Source: Nitrospirota bacterium (lineage in GTDB: Bacteria; Nitrospirota; Nitrospiria; Nitrospirales; UBA8639). From it: a stretch of DNA of 41,277 bases. The position numbers were made by a program, and so were the translations under genes. Each line of letters starts with the position of its first letter. Within the stretch, counting starts at the first letter, position 1. Positions 32,294-40,378 of the stretch are shown here, one piece after another. Where the stretch lies: NCBI GenBank assembly GCA_029864405.1, contig JAOTTP010000021.1, positions 1 to 41,277 of the forward strand, given 5' to 3'. Below the pieces are notes generated by a model. That model did not search any database, was not told where the DNA came from, and was given only the letters and a program-made list of their open reading frames with translations.

Positions 32294-32437
32294 TCACTTT
32301 CTTCTTTGATCTTTCGGTCTGGAAAACCCACTCCTACCCTCTCTTTCGGACGTAGCGGCAATTAGATGTGGAGCACCATATAAATACACGGGTTCCAATG
32401 AACGATAGTCGATATCTCCATCGTTGATTATAGACAT
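32294..32437 (-). CDS. Possible 47-residue ORF upstream of phhB
   Basis: An ATG-started ORF of 47 codons lies just before the dehydratase gene on the same strand, ending 45 bases before its start. The product begins MSIINDGDIDYRSLEPVYLY and ends in an Arg/Lys-rich tail. There is no clear Shine-Dalgarno sequence and no recognised motif; it lacks a Gly-Gly leader end. It is listed because it is the only short ORF in this intergenic space in the position expected of a precursor peptide. It may be non-coding. Confidence 0.25.
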   Translation of the reverse strand: MSIINDGDIDYRSLEPVYLYGAPHLIAATSEREGRSGFSRPKDQRRK

Positions 32438-32523
32438 CACCAAGTTCTGTGCACAATTCCAAAAGCGCGGTTGTGCAAGCCAATCAGAAACATGGCGTGT
32501 CTGCCTGGAGGGTTAGGCTGGTC

Positions 32524-34995
32524 TTACGATTTCCCGAGGCAGTCTCGGGAGTACTGTGTGAAGGTTTCGTTTCGGGGTGCTGGAGGATTGGTTTGTCCGG
32601 CCAGTCGAAGAAGCACAGCTTCCAAATTGTGAAAATTGGTGCGGGCTGCCTGAAGAGTTGTTTCCCCTGATCCTTTGTCGGATCCAGGCAATTGGGCGTC
32701 AATTTCCTGTCTGCTGAATTCCGAGAGCATCCATCCCAATGGCAGGCGGTGGTTGTATTCGCAAAGTTGGAAATGAGCAAAAGCGCCTTCCTTCGTGGAG
32801 TCGGTGAGATGCTGGTGTAATCCGATTTCCGCACGATCTCCTAACACGTCACGTGCCTGATAGCCGCGAGCGGGACGAACATTCAGGAGGGCCCAGACGG
32901 GTGACAGGATTTCGGGGAGGAACGCATGGGAACCCGTAAACTGTTCTGCCTGCCGAATTTGGGGTTTGAGGGGATCGTTGCTGATGTGGATGACGATCGG
33001 GTGGATGGGGAAATGATAGTGCTCGGCAATGCGTTCAATAGCCAGGAGGATCTCATCGGTGGTCACGGCCCCCGAATTTTCGAAATACCCTCCATCCACG
33101 ACTCGAATGACCCGCGGATCAGGACTTTCAGTTGCGGCATAATCCTTGGGGAAATCCTGCCGAAAAATAGTGCCTGCCGGACTGACATAGGTAAACCTGG
33201 CGCTCATGTGCACGGCCGTACTTAGGGGTACTTGACCTCCCAACACAGCTGGTCCATCAAGCGCATCGTTGAAGTAATATTGAAACGGGCGATGGGGAAT
33301 CGGAGGTGAGCTTTTTGGGGAGTCTTGGGCCGGTTGGGCGGCAAAGGGTAGGGGATGCATGATGATTCGCTGGCCGGTTTCCACCACTGTGCTGTTCAGA
33401 AAGAGCAGTGGCACGTCATACCGGTGATCTTCCCATAAATCATCAAACGGCCTAGCGAATCGATCAGACCCCACGCAAGCGACCCAGGCTTCTTCCCATG
33501 ATCGTTCCAGTGCCAATGCCCGATCGTCAAGAATCGCAAAGGGAAGAAAACGTTGAAACATATCAGGAAATAACAACACCCCCACCGTGGGTGATAAAAA
33601 ATCCTGTTTGAGAAATGCTTGAGCCGTCTGCCGAAATGAGGGGTGAGGAGAAAGCTGGCAGGACTGGCCAAGGAAAGGGACATCTATAGGCCGATTCTGA
33701 TCTTTTACCATGGCCGCAAATACGGCGGCACCCAAGCTTCCGCCGGACACACCGCTAATTGAGAAGACATGCCGGGCAAAGGTAGCGGGCAATTGGCCCT
33801 TTTTCACCATGTCTCGACTGCGATCCTCCAATTCGGTGAGAACAACTGCGGTCCAATAGGCCGCACGAATGCCCCCGCCTTCCGCGGAAACCAGAATGAC
33901 CGGAATGGGAGCATAGGGTTGAGCGTTGGGGACTTGCCATTGGTGCCGCAATGCCTCAAACCAAGATACGAAATACGTCTCCAGTGGGTCATTCGTCGGA
34001 GAAAAGCCTCTGGGAATTATTCCTTTTGCCATGCTGAGCATGGCCTCAAACAGTGCCGAGGGCAGTTGCTTCCAGCTGGCTTGTTGTTCTTCGTAGGGCC
34101 GCATCGTCGCCAGTTGGCGAACGCGATGGTTGTCATTGAACCAAGCGAATATGGTCGCCATCACCAGGAGGAATCCGATAATGGGAATCCGATAGGTATT
34201 GCCCACATATACGAACGCCCCACCAATGGCCACCATGAACGTGGCCCATAGCATCAATATTCCGGCGGTTCCTATCCATGGGCTGATCACGCCAGATTTA
34301 AAGGAAAACACGACCAGGGCAACTAGATTAGCCATCACGGCGATCCCAAACCATCGTCGAGGAATAGGCGGGAGATCCCAGAATGAGGTGAGAGAGGAAT
34401 AAGAAATGGCACCGAGGCTATCCGTGAAAACTGGACGGTTTTTCCAATAGGCCAGGTAAAGGGTCAGAAGGGCGCCTCCAACTAAAATCCCCGCCATGGC
34501 CAAGAGTTGCAAGGATCCCGCCTGCAGCAAGGATTCATAACTGGAGGCGGCTTTGAACAAGGCTCCTGAAATGAGGGCAAAGAGAACAGGGCCTAAAAAA
34601 CGGGCGATGTGTTTCTTGACGGTTTGAAGGGACGCGTGAGGTTCGGGTGAAAGGCCCGCTTCCGTTTCGCTGGGAAAGCGAAACAGAAACATGACCCGAG
34701 CAAAATACCAGGCCGTCCAACCAAAAGAAGCGGTAAAGACAAGAAAGGAGAGTTTGGGGAGACTATGGGCATACCAGGGCTCCACCTCAACCATGGCTCT
34801 GAGAATGTCTTGACCCTGCCCGGTATACAGAGCCACTGAACAAATGATTCCAAGAAGAAGATTAAAACGAATGAGATTGAAGCAGTGATAAATAGTACGA
34901 ATGTGACTCCACCAACTCGAGATCGTGTCGAATTTGGTGCCAAGCGCTTTGTCAAAAAGGACGCGGAGAAAAGAAGGGGGTTTCCCGATGGACAT
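32524..34995 (-). CDS. Multi-pass membrane protein with patatin-like phospholipase domain
   Basis: The 823-residue protein joins an N-terminal membrane region to a patatin-type lipid acyl hydrolase. About seven membrane helices lie in residues 40-290 (for example LVGGALLTLYLAY and IIGFLLVMATIFAWF). The lipase part shows the oxyanion loop SAEGGGIRAAYW (about 371-382), the nucleophile motif ISGVSGGS (Ser417) and the DGGYFENSGA stretch that supplies the catalytic Asp. Patatins use a Ser-Asp dyad. The start ATG at 34993-34995 has GAGGG about eight bases upstream; the frame continues to 35067 but that N-terminus lacks a ribosome binding site. Such large patatin-membrane fusions are less common than soluble or autotransporter forms, and the lipid substrate is unknown. 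It is separated from phhB by about 270 bases. Confidence 0.88.
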   Translation of the reverse strand: MSIGKPPSFLRVLFDKALGTKFDTISSWWSHIRTIYHCFNLIRFNLLLGIICSVALYTGQGQDILRAMVEVEPWYAHSLPKLSFLVFTASFGWTAWYFARVMFLFRFPSETEAGLSPEPHASLQTVKKHIARFLGPVLFALISGALFKAASSYESLLQAGSLQLLAMAGILVGGALLTLYLAYWKNRPVFTDSLGAISYSSLTSFWDLPPIPRRWFGIAVMANLVALVVFSFKSGVISPWIGTAGILMLWATFMVAIGGAFVYVGNTYRIPIIGFLLVMATIFAWFNDNHRVRQLATMRPYEEQQASWKQLPSALFEAMLSMAKGIIPRGFSPTNDPLETYFVSWFEALRHQWQVPNAQPYAPIPVILVSAEGGGIRAAYWTAVVLTELEDRSRDMVKKGQLPATFARHVFSISGVSGGSLGAAVFAAMVKDQNRPIDVPFLGQSCQLSPHPSFRQTAQAFLKQDFLSPTVGVLLFPDMFQRFLPFAILDDRALALERSWEEAWVACVGSDRFARPFDDLWEDHRYDVPLLFLNSTVVETGQRIIMHPLPFAAQPAQDSPKSSPPIPHRPFQYYFNDALDGPAVLGGQVPLSTAVHMSARFTYVSPAGTIFRQDFPKDYAATESPDPRVIRVVDGGYFENSGAVTTDEILLAIERIAEHYHFPIHPIVIHISNDPLKPQIRQAEQFTGSHAFLPEILSPVWALLNVRPARGYQARDVLGDRAEIGLHQHLTDSTKEGAFAHFQLCEYNHRLPLGWMLSEFSRQEIDAQLPGSDKGSGETTLQAARTNFHNLEAVLLRLAGQTNPPAPRNETFTQYSRDCLGKS

Positions 34996-35170
34996 GATGC
35001 TACCCTCAGGCAAATCACATACGAAGGGGAAGACAATTCTACCGGGTTTCTGGAAAAGAATAAACACCTGGAACGTCGGAGAACAAAAGCCAAGGTGGCC
35101 CTCTTTAAGAAACTGATGATCGCGTGCCAGTGAGACTCAAAGCCGAAGGGAGAAGTTTTCTGAAGAACGT

Positions 35171-35437
35171 TCAGGAAGGCAAAGGAAGGATAAAACCACC
35201 ATTTTGGGAAAACTCTTGTTGCTGGGTTTGTGAGAAAAAGACCAGGGGTTCATTATGGCAAAACTTGCATTCTTCTGTTGTGATCACGGCATCCGCTTCA
35301 CCTAGGCTGACAAGATAGGTTTTGGCTAATCGAAGAGCGGTGTCTTCGTCGGTTGTCATGACGTCAAAATGAATGGTGCCAGTTTTTCCTTGCACCCAGG
35401 TATCAAAAACTTTGACGGTATTCGAGGGTTGGGTCAT
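35171..35437 (-). CDS. DUF2024 family protein
   Basis: This 88-residue soluble protein has the family features VKVFDTWVQGKTGTIHFDV near the N-terminus, DTALRLAKTYLVSLGEADAVIT in the middle and EECKFCHNE (a Cys-x-x-Cys pair) near residue 56-64. The family has a small alpha/beta fold with no assigned biochemical role; the CxxC could bind metal but this is not known. No strong Shine-Dalgarno sequence precedes the ATG at 35435-35437. It is upstream of the patatin gene on the same strand with a gap of about 175 bases. Confidence 0.85.
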   Translation of the reverse strand: MTQPSNTVKVFDTWVQGKTGTIHFDVMTTDEDTALRLAKTYLVSLGEADAVITTEECKFCHNEPLVFFSQTQQQEFSQNGGFILPLPS

Positions 35438-35934
35438 GAACGTCTCTTCTTCTGGTTGTGGATCATGCTGATTCCGTTAACTTTTTGCAAGCTGACGAAT
35501 TTGGATACATGTGTACGGGAAACGGGATTGATCCTTGATTGGGGGTGTTTGTGTGAGATTAATGAGAGCGTGGGATAAAATGAAAATCTCATGAAATTGT
35601 TGCCAAGTGAGGTTTTTTGCCGATCAATCGAAGTCGATCAAGGGCTTCGATGTCTCAAGACTGACCTCTCGTTTCCCATGGTGATTGATCGGATGACTAC
35701 CCATGGGAAGGCAGGGCCTTTGAAGATGAACACGCTCACCCCATGGAGTCTTTTCCTTGACAAAGGATCATTTGACAACTTGAATCCTAGACAGGTAGAA
35801 ACCACACCGAAAGTCGAGGTTCGTCCCTCATGACTCATTTTTCGTATTCAGGACATCGTGGCCTTGAGAGATACATTCTTCCTGCTTGAAACGAGCCCAG
35901 CCAGATCTATGCCAAGCGATCATGGAGTTGTACA
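35438..35934. other. Intergenic region with an inverted repeat, no firm gene
   Basis: No convincing gene is seen in these 497 bases. An 80-codon plus-strand frame (35591-35833) and a 66-codon minus-strand frame over the same bases both lack ribosome binding sites and recognisable content. A perfect 9-bp inverted repeat TTCCCATGG / CCATGGGAA lies at 35673-35681 and 35701-35709. A weak promoter-like pair (TTGAAA 35886-35891, TATGCC 35908-35913, 16-base spacer) precedes the next gene. Confidence 0.4.
35673..35709. repeat. 9-bp perfect inverted repeat
   Basis: TTCCCATGG (35673-35681) and CCATGGGAA (35701-35709) are exact reverse complements with a 19-base spacer. There is no T-run, so it is not a classical terminator. 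It could be an operator or a chance palindrome. Confidence 0.35.
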
Positions 35935-36495
35935 ATGCCAGTGAATGCCCTTAGGAAACAGGGGGCGAGGATGAGTCTGCAAGAAGCCCTTGAGCGAGTG
36001 GAGAAACTCAAGCGGTTATCTCAAAGCAGCAATCCACACGAGGCGGCATTGGCCGCCATGCGACTGAAAGATTTTGATGTGGAAGTCGCCCGTTTTCCCC
36101 GCTCCGAACCGGTTGCTGAGGATCCCTCCACGTCCGAGGACCAATCTTACGTGAATAAAGTTGTTGAGATTCTTGAGGAAATGCCCATTGTTCCCTATGA
36201 AACATTGGATGAGATTGAGGTAGGACAGTCTTCAGATAAATCGAAAGTCAATTGGGATGAACTCCATTTTGCCCTTGTAAAGAAGGCACAACGAATGGGG
36301 GCGGATGCCTTGATTCATCTTCAGTTAAAAGGAACTGCCGAGCAAAAGGTGCTTGGAGCGACGGCCTTAAAATATCTCACTCCCAAAGAGGTCTTGGATA
36401 TTCAAGAATCCACGGCCTTAGAGGATGCTGAGAAAGCCTATGCCCAGTCTCAAAAAGAACGGCTTGATGAAGATCTTGCTCCGGGCATTGGCTAA
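35935..36495 (+). CDS. DUF2786-like N-terminus, hypothetical protein
   Basis: The first part of this 186-residue protein (about 14-48, LQEALERVEKLKRLSQSSNPHEAALAAMRLKDF) resembles the DUF2786 helical module found in phage and bacterial proteins of unknown role. An acidic linker follows, then residues about 85-150 read 'PIVPYETLDEIEVG...ALVKKAQRMGADALIHLQLKG...VLGATALKYL', which recalls the YbjQ-type pattern in which 'GADA(L/V)I' sits on a helix-strand turn. The second resemblance is weak. No signal peptide or membrane helix is seen. GGAG lies eight bases before the ATG at 35935; an ATG at 35971 would remove the basic leader. It stands alone on the plus strand. Confidence 0.75.
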   Translation: MPVNALRKQGARMSLQEALERVEKLKRLSQSSNPHEAALAAMRLKDFDVEVARFPRSEPVAEDPSTSEDQSYVNKVVEILEEMPIVPYETLDEIEVGQSSDKSKVNWDELHFALVKKAQRMGADALIHLQLKGTAEQKVLGATALKYLTPKEVLDIQESTALEDAEKAYAQSQKERLDEDLAPGIG

Positions 36496-36932
36496 CCGCT
36501 CAATTTTTGTCAGAGTGAAAAAGACCTGGTAGGCTTTCATGAGGAAAGAGGGATGGGCAGCTACCTTTAAATTCCGGATGGACAGCCTCAAAGGAATCGG
36601 AAGGTCCGTTGAGCGCGTTTGCTGCCTCCTCCTGAAATTAGAAGGGGACGACAGACACATGAGAATATGATATATTTCCTGCGGTTTTTACCCCCTCATC
36701 GCACCATTGGCATTCTTTTTGTAATCCCCTCTTGTAATTTTTTTCTCACATACCTCGGCTACGGCCAGAGAGAGATTTCACGTGTGGAAAGATCGTGAAA
36801 GCCTTCGCTATGGCCTCAAATGGCGAGGTGTCGAGGGAAGAGACCATGCAGTACTCAAGTCAGGGCTCTTGCAGATTGCTAACAAGTGAGGGTGTGATTA
36901 GCTGTTGTCATAACTCAACAAAAGGACCGACT
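36496..36932. other. Intergenic region before the PagL-like gene
   Basis: I see no supported gene in these 437 bases. The plus-strand frame of the downstream gene stays open back to 36795, but that upstream part encodes a Cys/Ser-rich sequence with no signal character and no ribosome binding site. An AT-rich tract with T-runs at about 36700-36750 may contain the promoter for the downstream gene, but no good -35/-10 pair could be fixed. Confidence 0.35.
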
Positions 36933-37523
36933 GTGGAGAGAAGCAAAATCGTGTCAAAATTCCCAGCGACTATAACCGGTATCCTGGTGATGACAGTGTG
37001 GCTCACGGTAATCTTTTCGGGCTTGGCCCACACAAAAGAGACTGAATTACTCTCCGTTGGGATACGGGGAGGACTCAATTCTAAAACGTTTGGCATTCCG
37101 CCAACCGAAAAGGAAGATTTTGAGCAATACGACGTATTTGCGGTAGTTGGAACTCCTTGGAGTTGGGATTTTCCTTCCGGATGGGAGGTGCGTTTTAGAT
37201 TGAATGTGGCGGCAGGTGCGTTGAGGGCGGCGGGAGAGGCCGGGTTCATTGGAGAGGTGAGCCCTGGGCTGGCCTTTACGAAGCCAAATTGGAACCTCAC
37301 CTTCGATATAGGCGGTGGTGGGGCATATCTGAGTAGGGAAAAATATGGTCGTCAGGATATTGGAGGACCCGTTCAAATTGCTGCGCATGCTGGTATTACC
37401 TATCACCTTCCCTGGCATATGTCTCTGGGATGGCGATTTCATCATATTTCTGATGCGGCACTATACGGGTCTGATAATCGAGGAGTGGATCTACACTTGT
37501 ATGAGCTCAGCTATCGGTTCTGA
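36933..37523 (+). CDS. PagL-like lipid A 3-O-deacylase (acyloxyacyl hydrolase family)
   Basis: PagL is an outer-membrane barrel that removes the 3-linked acyl chain from lipid A. The 196-residue protein has a signal peptide (about 1-33, ATITGILVMTVWLTVIFSGLAH) followed by alternating strands ending in an aromatic C-terminus (ELSYRF) typical of outer-membrane barrels. The C-terminal motif WRFHHISDAALYGSDNRGVD resembles the PagL signature FxHxSNAxI...NxG; His171 and Ser173 would be the catalytic pair. The residue after Ser is Asp instead of the usual Asn, and the catalytic Glu position is not obvious (V or D nearby). I chose GTG 36933-36935 because AAAGGA lies six bases upstream and this places the signal peptide correctly. 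Function is probable but the altered motif leaves doubt. Confidence 0.78.
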   Translation: MERSKIVSKFPATITGILVMTVWLTVIFSGLAHTKETELLSVGIRGGLNSKTFGIPPTEKEDFEQYDVFAVVGTPWSWDFPSGWEVRFRLNVAAGALRAAGEAGFIGEVSPGLAFTKPNWNLTFDIGGGGAYLSREKYGRQDIGGPVQIAAHAGITYHLPWHMSLGWRFHHISDAALYGSDNRGVDLHLYELSYRF

Positions 37524-37591
37524 GAGTGTTTGAGAAGATTCCTGCCATCATGGGGGTAGCGCTCCGTTAAAATGTTCCCGCTTCAACGTGT

Positions 37592-37679
37592 TTATCTTTC
37601 AGTAGCCGAACCATTCACCATCCGATGATGACAGTTTCGACACTGGGAAACTAAAATCCGAATAATAGAATCCAGCTGT
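37592..37679 (-). pseudogene. Possible c-type cytochrome C-terminal remnant (CRNCH)
   Basis: Just after the sthA stop, one minus-strand frame reads QLDSIIRILVSQCRNCHHRM before a stop at 37592-37594. The CxxCH haem-attachment pattern (37628-37642), preceded by an amphipathic helix, looks like the end of a small cytochrome. There is no start codon for it outside the overlapping sthA frame, so if real it is a decayed fragment. A chance CxxCH cannot be excluded. Confidence 0.25.
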
Positions 37680-39074
37680 CTAGTGCTGGCGTTGTTTGGC
37701 GATGTCGAGGGCTGCGACCCGGTAGGCTTCGGCGAGGGTCGGGAAGTTGAAAATGTTGTCAATGAACCGGTCGATAAGCATATTGTGAAGCAATCCCATT
37801 TGACCAATATGAATCAGTTCGGTTGCTCCTTCCCCGACGATATGAATGCCTAAAAGTTGTTCCCCTTTTGGGTCGGCGACCATTTTGAGCAATCCATTGG
37901 TCATGCCGGAGATCTGTCCTCGTGCAATTTCATGAAACCTCGCTCTTCCCACTGTCGCCCCGCCATACTTGGCGGTAGCTTCCTGTTCGCTCAATCCCAC
38001 GCTCGACATTTCAGGAATAGTATAGATTCCCATAGGAATATGCTCAGGAGCGACGCCGGAGTTGAGACCTAGGGCATGGCAGACGGCACGTCGGCCCTGT
38101 TCCATGGAGCAGGATGCCAGCGACGGGGGGCCAATAACGTCACCGACGGCATAGATATGGGGAACCGTAGTTTGGCAGTGGTTGTTGACCGGAATGAGCC
38201 CGCGAGTCGTCGGGTGTATTCCGGTGGCTTTCAAATTGAGGTGCTCCAGATTGGACACTCGTCCGAGAGCCACCAGCACTTTTTCACTTTCCAGCGTTTC
38301 ACCACTTTCTAAAACGGTTGTCACTTTAGAGCATCCGTCCCACTGGACTGTGTCGATTTTTTGTCCACCCCGATAGTGCCCTCCGGTTTTCTCAAACGCT
38401 TCACAAAATTCATCGGTAAGTTCTTGATCCAAAAATTTGAGCGGGCGGTCCGCCGTATCCACCATGGTGACTTGCACTCCCAGCAAGGCAAAAATTGAGG
38501 CGTATTCACTGGCAATCACGCCACCCCCCAAAACGGTCAGGGATTTCGGCAAATACACCAGGGAGAGAATGGAGTCGCTGTCCAGAATATGTTCGTGGTC
38601 GATGGGAATATTGTCAGGTACGCGTGGGCGCGAACCGGTGGCTACAATGATTATTGGAGCGGTGACGAGGGCGGAAGTGCCGTCAATTTTTTGGATTCGC
38701 ACTTCCTGGTCGGACACAAAGCCCGCGCGACCATGAAAGCAGTCAATACCATTACGGGTAAGTTGGTCCTTCATGAATTTTCCATGCGCCCGCACGACCC
38801 GGTCCAACCGGGTCATAAGGTTGGTGATTTTGACATCGTCGCGCATGCGGAATTCAAAGACCTCAGTTGCCTGGAGAAATCGCACCATCTGAAGGGCGCT
38901 TTCCCGCAAAGTTTTACTGGGAATGGTTCCCTGATAGACGCAAGCCCCTCCCACCTCGCGGGTTTGCTCGATGAGGGCCACGCGCTTTCCTGCTTTGGCA
39001 CCTTGAATGGCGGCTTTTTGTCCTGCCGGGCCACTTCCGATCACAATAAGGTCAAAAGGGGTAGGAGACGTCAT
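37680..39074 (-). CDS. sthA: Soluble pyridine nucleotide transhydrogenase SthA-type flavoprotein
   Basis: The FAD enzyme exchanges reducing equivalents between NADPH and NAD in the cytosol. The 464-residue protein has the FAD dinucleotide motif VIGSGPAGQKAA (11-22), the segment GGACVYQGTIPSKTLRE (42-58), in which only the first Cys (C45) of the disulfide-reductase pair is kept and Thr50 replaces the second, the NAD-binding GGGVIASEYA and the C-terminal FNFPTLAEAYRVAAL. The loss of the redox Cys pair and the FN(F/Y)PT(L/M)AEAYRVAA ending separate SthA from lipoamide dehydrogenase and mercuric reductase. The ATG at 39072-39074 overlaps the upstream stop by four bases (ATGA), so I prefer it to a GTG four codons earlier. 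The stop codon is at 37680-37682. Confidence 0.93.
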   Translation of the reverse strand: MTSPTPFDLIVIGSGPAGQKAAIQGAKAGKRVALIEQTREVGGACVYQGTIPSKTLRESALQMVRFLQATEVFEFRMRDDVKITNLMTRLDRVVRAHGKFMKDQLTRNGIDCFHGRAGFVSDQEVRIQKIDGTSALVTAPIIIVATGSRPRVPDNIPIDHEHILDSDSILSLVYLPKSLTVLGGGVIASEYASIFALLGVQVTMVDTADRPLKFLDQELTDEFCEAFEKTGGHYRGGQKIDTVQWDGCSKVTTVLESGETLESEKVLVALGRVSNLEHLNLKATGIHPTTRGLIPVNNHCQTTVPHIYAVGDVIGPPSLASCSMEQGRRAVCHALGLNSGVAPEHIPMGIYTIPEMSSVGLSEQEATAKYGGATVGRARFHEIARGQISGMTNGLLKMVADPKGEQLLGIHIVGEGATELIHIGQMGLLHNMLIDRFIDNIFNFPTLAEAYRVAALDIAKQRQH

Positions 39075-39946
39075 GGCAAAAAACACTCCACACTTGCCTT
39101 GACGGTCTCGCGCAATTCCAAAAGGGCCGTCATGTCTTCAGGGTAAAAATTCAGATCCTGCACGACTGGAAGTGTGAGCAGGCTATTTTCGTCATGCGTT
39201 GAATCCCCAAGTATGACAGAGGCCAAATGATGAGCAAGGCATGTGATCATGGCTCCCTTTGTGGGGGAAATGGCTTGGTGGTACTGGTCGTCTTGGTAGT
39301 AGCGGATAGTTTCCTGAACCGGATCGGGCAGTTGCCAGACTGCGGCCAATTTGGAGCCTGCCATGACGTGAAACTCTTCGAAGAGGGATTCAACTGTGAT
39401 CCAGGAAAATGGTTCCGCTGATTTATCGGGGGTTTGTGAGAGTAGATGAAGAATGGCAGGTTTTCCGATGGTATGCAGGAGCCCGCACAAAAACGCGTTT
39501 TCCACATTATGACGGATGCGTCTGGCGATTTCTTTTCCGAAAAGTCCTGTCGCTAAGGCGTGCCGCCAGAGGTTCCGTACCTCTTTCTCATAGCCGGTCG
39601 TATGAAATACGCCGCTTTGAACCGACACCGAAAAGGCTAACCCGGCCAACATCGTCAACCCCAACCAGGTAATGGCTTGTTGGAGCGAGACGATAGGGGT
39701 GCGAGGAGCATAGGCAGGGGAATTGGCAATGCGGAGGATCTGTCCCGCCAGGGCTTGATCCTGTTGAATCAATGAAGACAGCTGTGAGGCGTCGGCATCC
39801 GGATCGCTGGAAAGCAGAAGAACCCGATTCGCCACCACGGGCAAAAGAGGTAGATCCAGGTTTCCTCGTCCCAATTGATCGGCGATGAAGGAACGAAGGG
39901 TTTCCCTCTCTTCTTGTGCAAGAGGGGTGATCGTTGAGTGAGCCAT
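39071..39946 (-). CDS. HDOD domain protein
   Basis: The 291-residue protein consists mainly of one HDOD domain (about 30-235), a catalytically inactive relative of HD phosphohydrolases that acts in signalling. Seen are LPLLPVVANRVLLLSSDPDADASQLSSLIQQDQALAGQILRIANSPAY, AITWLGLTMLAGLAFS and the GLLHTIGKPAILHLL helix, where the metal-binding His-Asp of true HD enzymes reads His-Thr. No output domain such as GGDEF or a receiver is attached. The stop overlaps the sthA start (ATGA), linking the two in one operon. There is no clear ribosome binding site before the ATG. Its ligand or partner is not known. Confidence 0.9.
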   Translation of the reverse strand: MAHSTITPLAQEERETLRSFIADQLGRGNLDLPLLPVVANRVLLLSSDPDADASQLSSLIQQDQALAGQILRIANSPAYAPRTPIVSLQQAITWLGLTMLAGLAFSVSVQSGVFHTTGYEKEVRNLWRHALATGLFGKEIARRIRHNVENAFLCGLLHTIGKPAILHLLSQTPDKSAEPFSWITVESLFEEFHVMAGSKLAAVWQLPDPVQETIRYYQDDQYHQAISPTKGAMITCLAHHLASVILGDSTHDENSLLTLPVVQDLNFYPEDMTALLELRETVKASVECFLP

Positions 39947-40217
39947 ATCTCAACTTGTCGGTTTTCGAGAAACAACCTTTAGAATTGTCTAGTTAAGCGG
40001 GGCATCTGGGTTTAAAAAACGGCAAAATGGAAATGGGTGAGAGTGTCTCCAGTTCGACGTTGAGGGTTCTCGCCAAGGTGCAGCAGGAATGACCCGCTCT
40101 TTGTTGGCCAAAGAAGTCCTCTCTCATCCCCGTCTGCTTATGGTGGGGGTGTGACCAAGTCTTTCAGTAACAATGTATTTCTGAAATGAAGGCCTTCCTC
40201 TCGTGGGAGGTTTCCGT
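39947..40217. other. Intergenic region between divergent genes
   Basis: These 271 bases, together with the short ORF that follows, separate the HDOD and SDR genes. No promoter with a good -35/-10 pair was fixed on either strand, and no RNA gene or repeat was recognised. Confidence 0.3.
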
Positions 40218-40352
40218 ATGTCTGTGGGGACCTGGATGAGATCTCATCCTAACCGTCAGGGAATGGTTCATCATGGTTTGCCTGGACTGACGGGGTGGCC
40301 TAAAGTCAGGCAAAGGGTTGGCCTGGCGAGGCGGGCTGTTAACGTGTTTTGA
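40218..40352 (+). CDS. Possible 44-residue basic small protein
   Basis: The ATG at 40218 is preceded by GGGAGG with seven bases spacing, a stronger ribosome binding site than most annotated genes nearby. The ORF encodes 44 residues rich in Arg, Gly, Val and His (MSVGTWMRSHPNRQGMVHHG at the start) and ends 26 bases before the SDR start. No family is recognised. It could be a leader peptide or small protein for the SDR gene, or chance. The SDR gene has its own equally strong ribosome binding site. Confidence 0.4.
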   Translation: MSVGTWMRSHPNRQGMVHHGLPGLTGWPKVRQRVGLARRAVNVF

Positions 40353-40378
40353 GGGGAGGCCTAAAGGAGGAGAAAGTT

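Noticed and set aside
35591-35838. Overlapping plus (80 codons) and minus (66 codons) ORFs
   Set aside because: Both occupy the same bases, neither has a ribosome binding site or family resemblance, and the region carries an inverted repeat.
37680-39074. Lipoamide dehydrogenase or mercuric reductase identity
   Set aside because: The second redox cysteine is replaced by Thr and the C-terminal motif is that of SthA.
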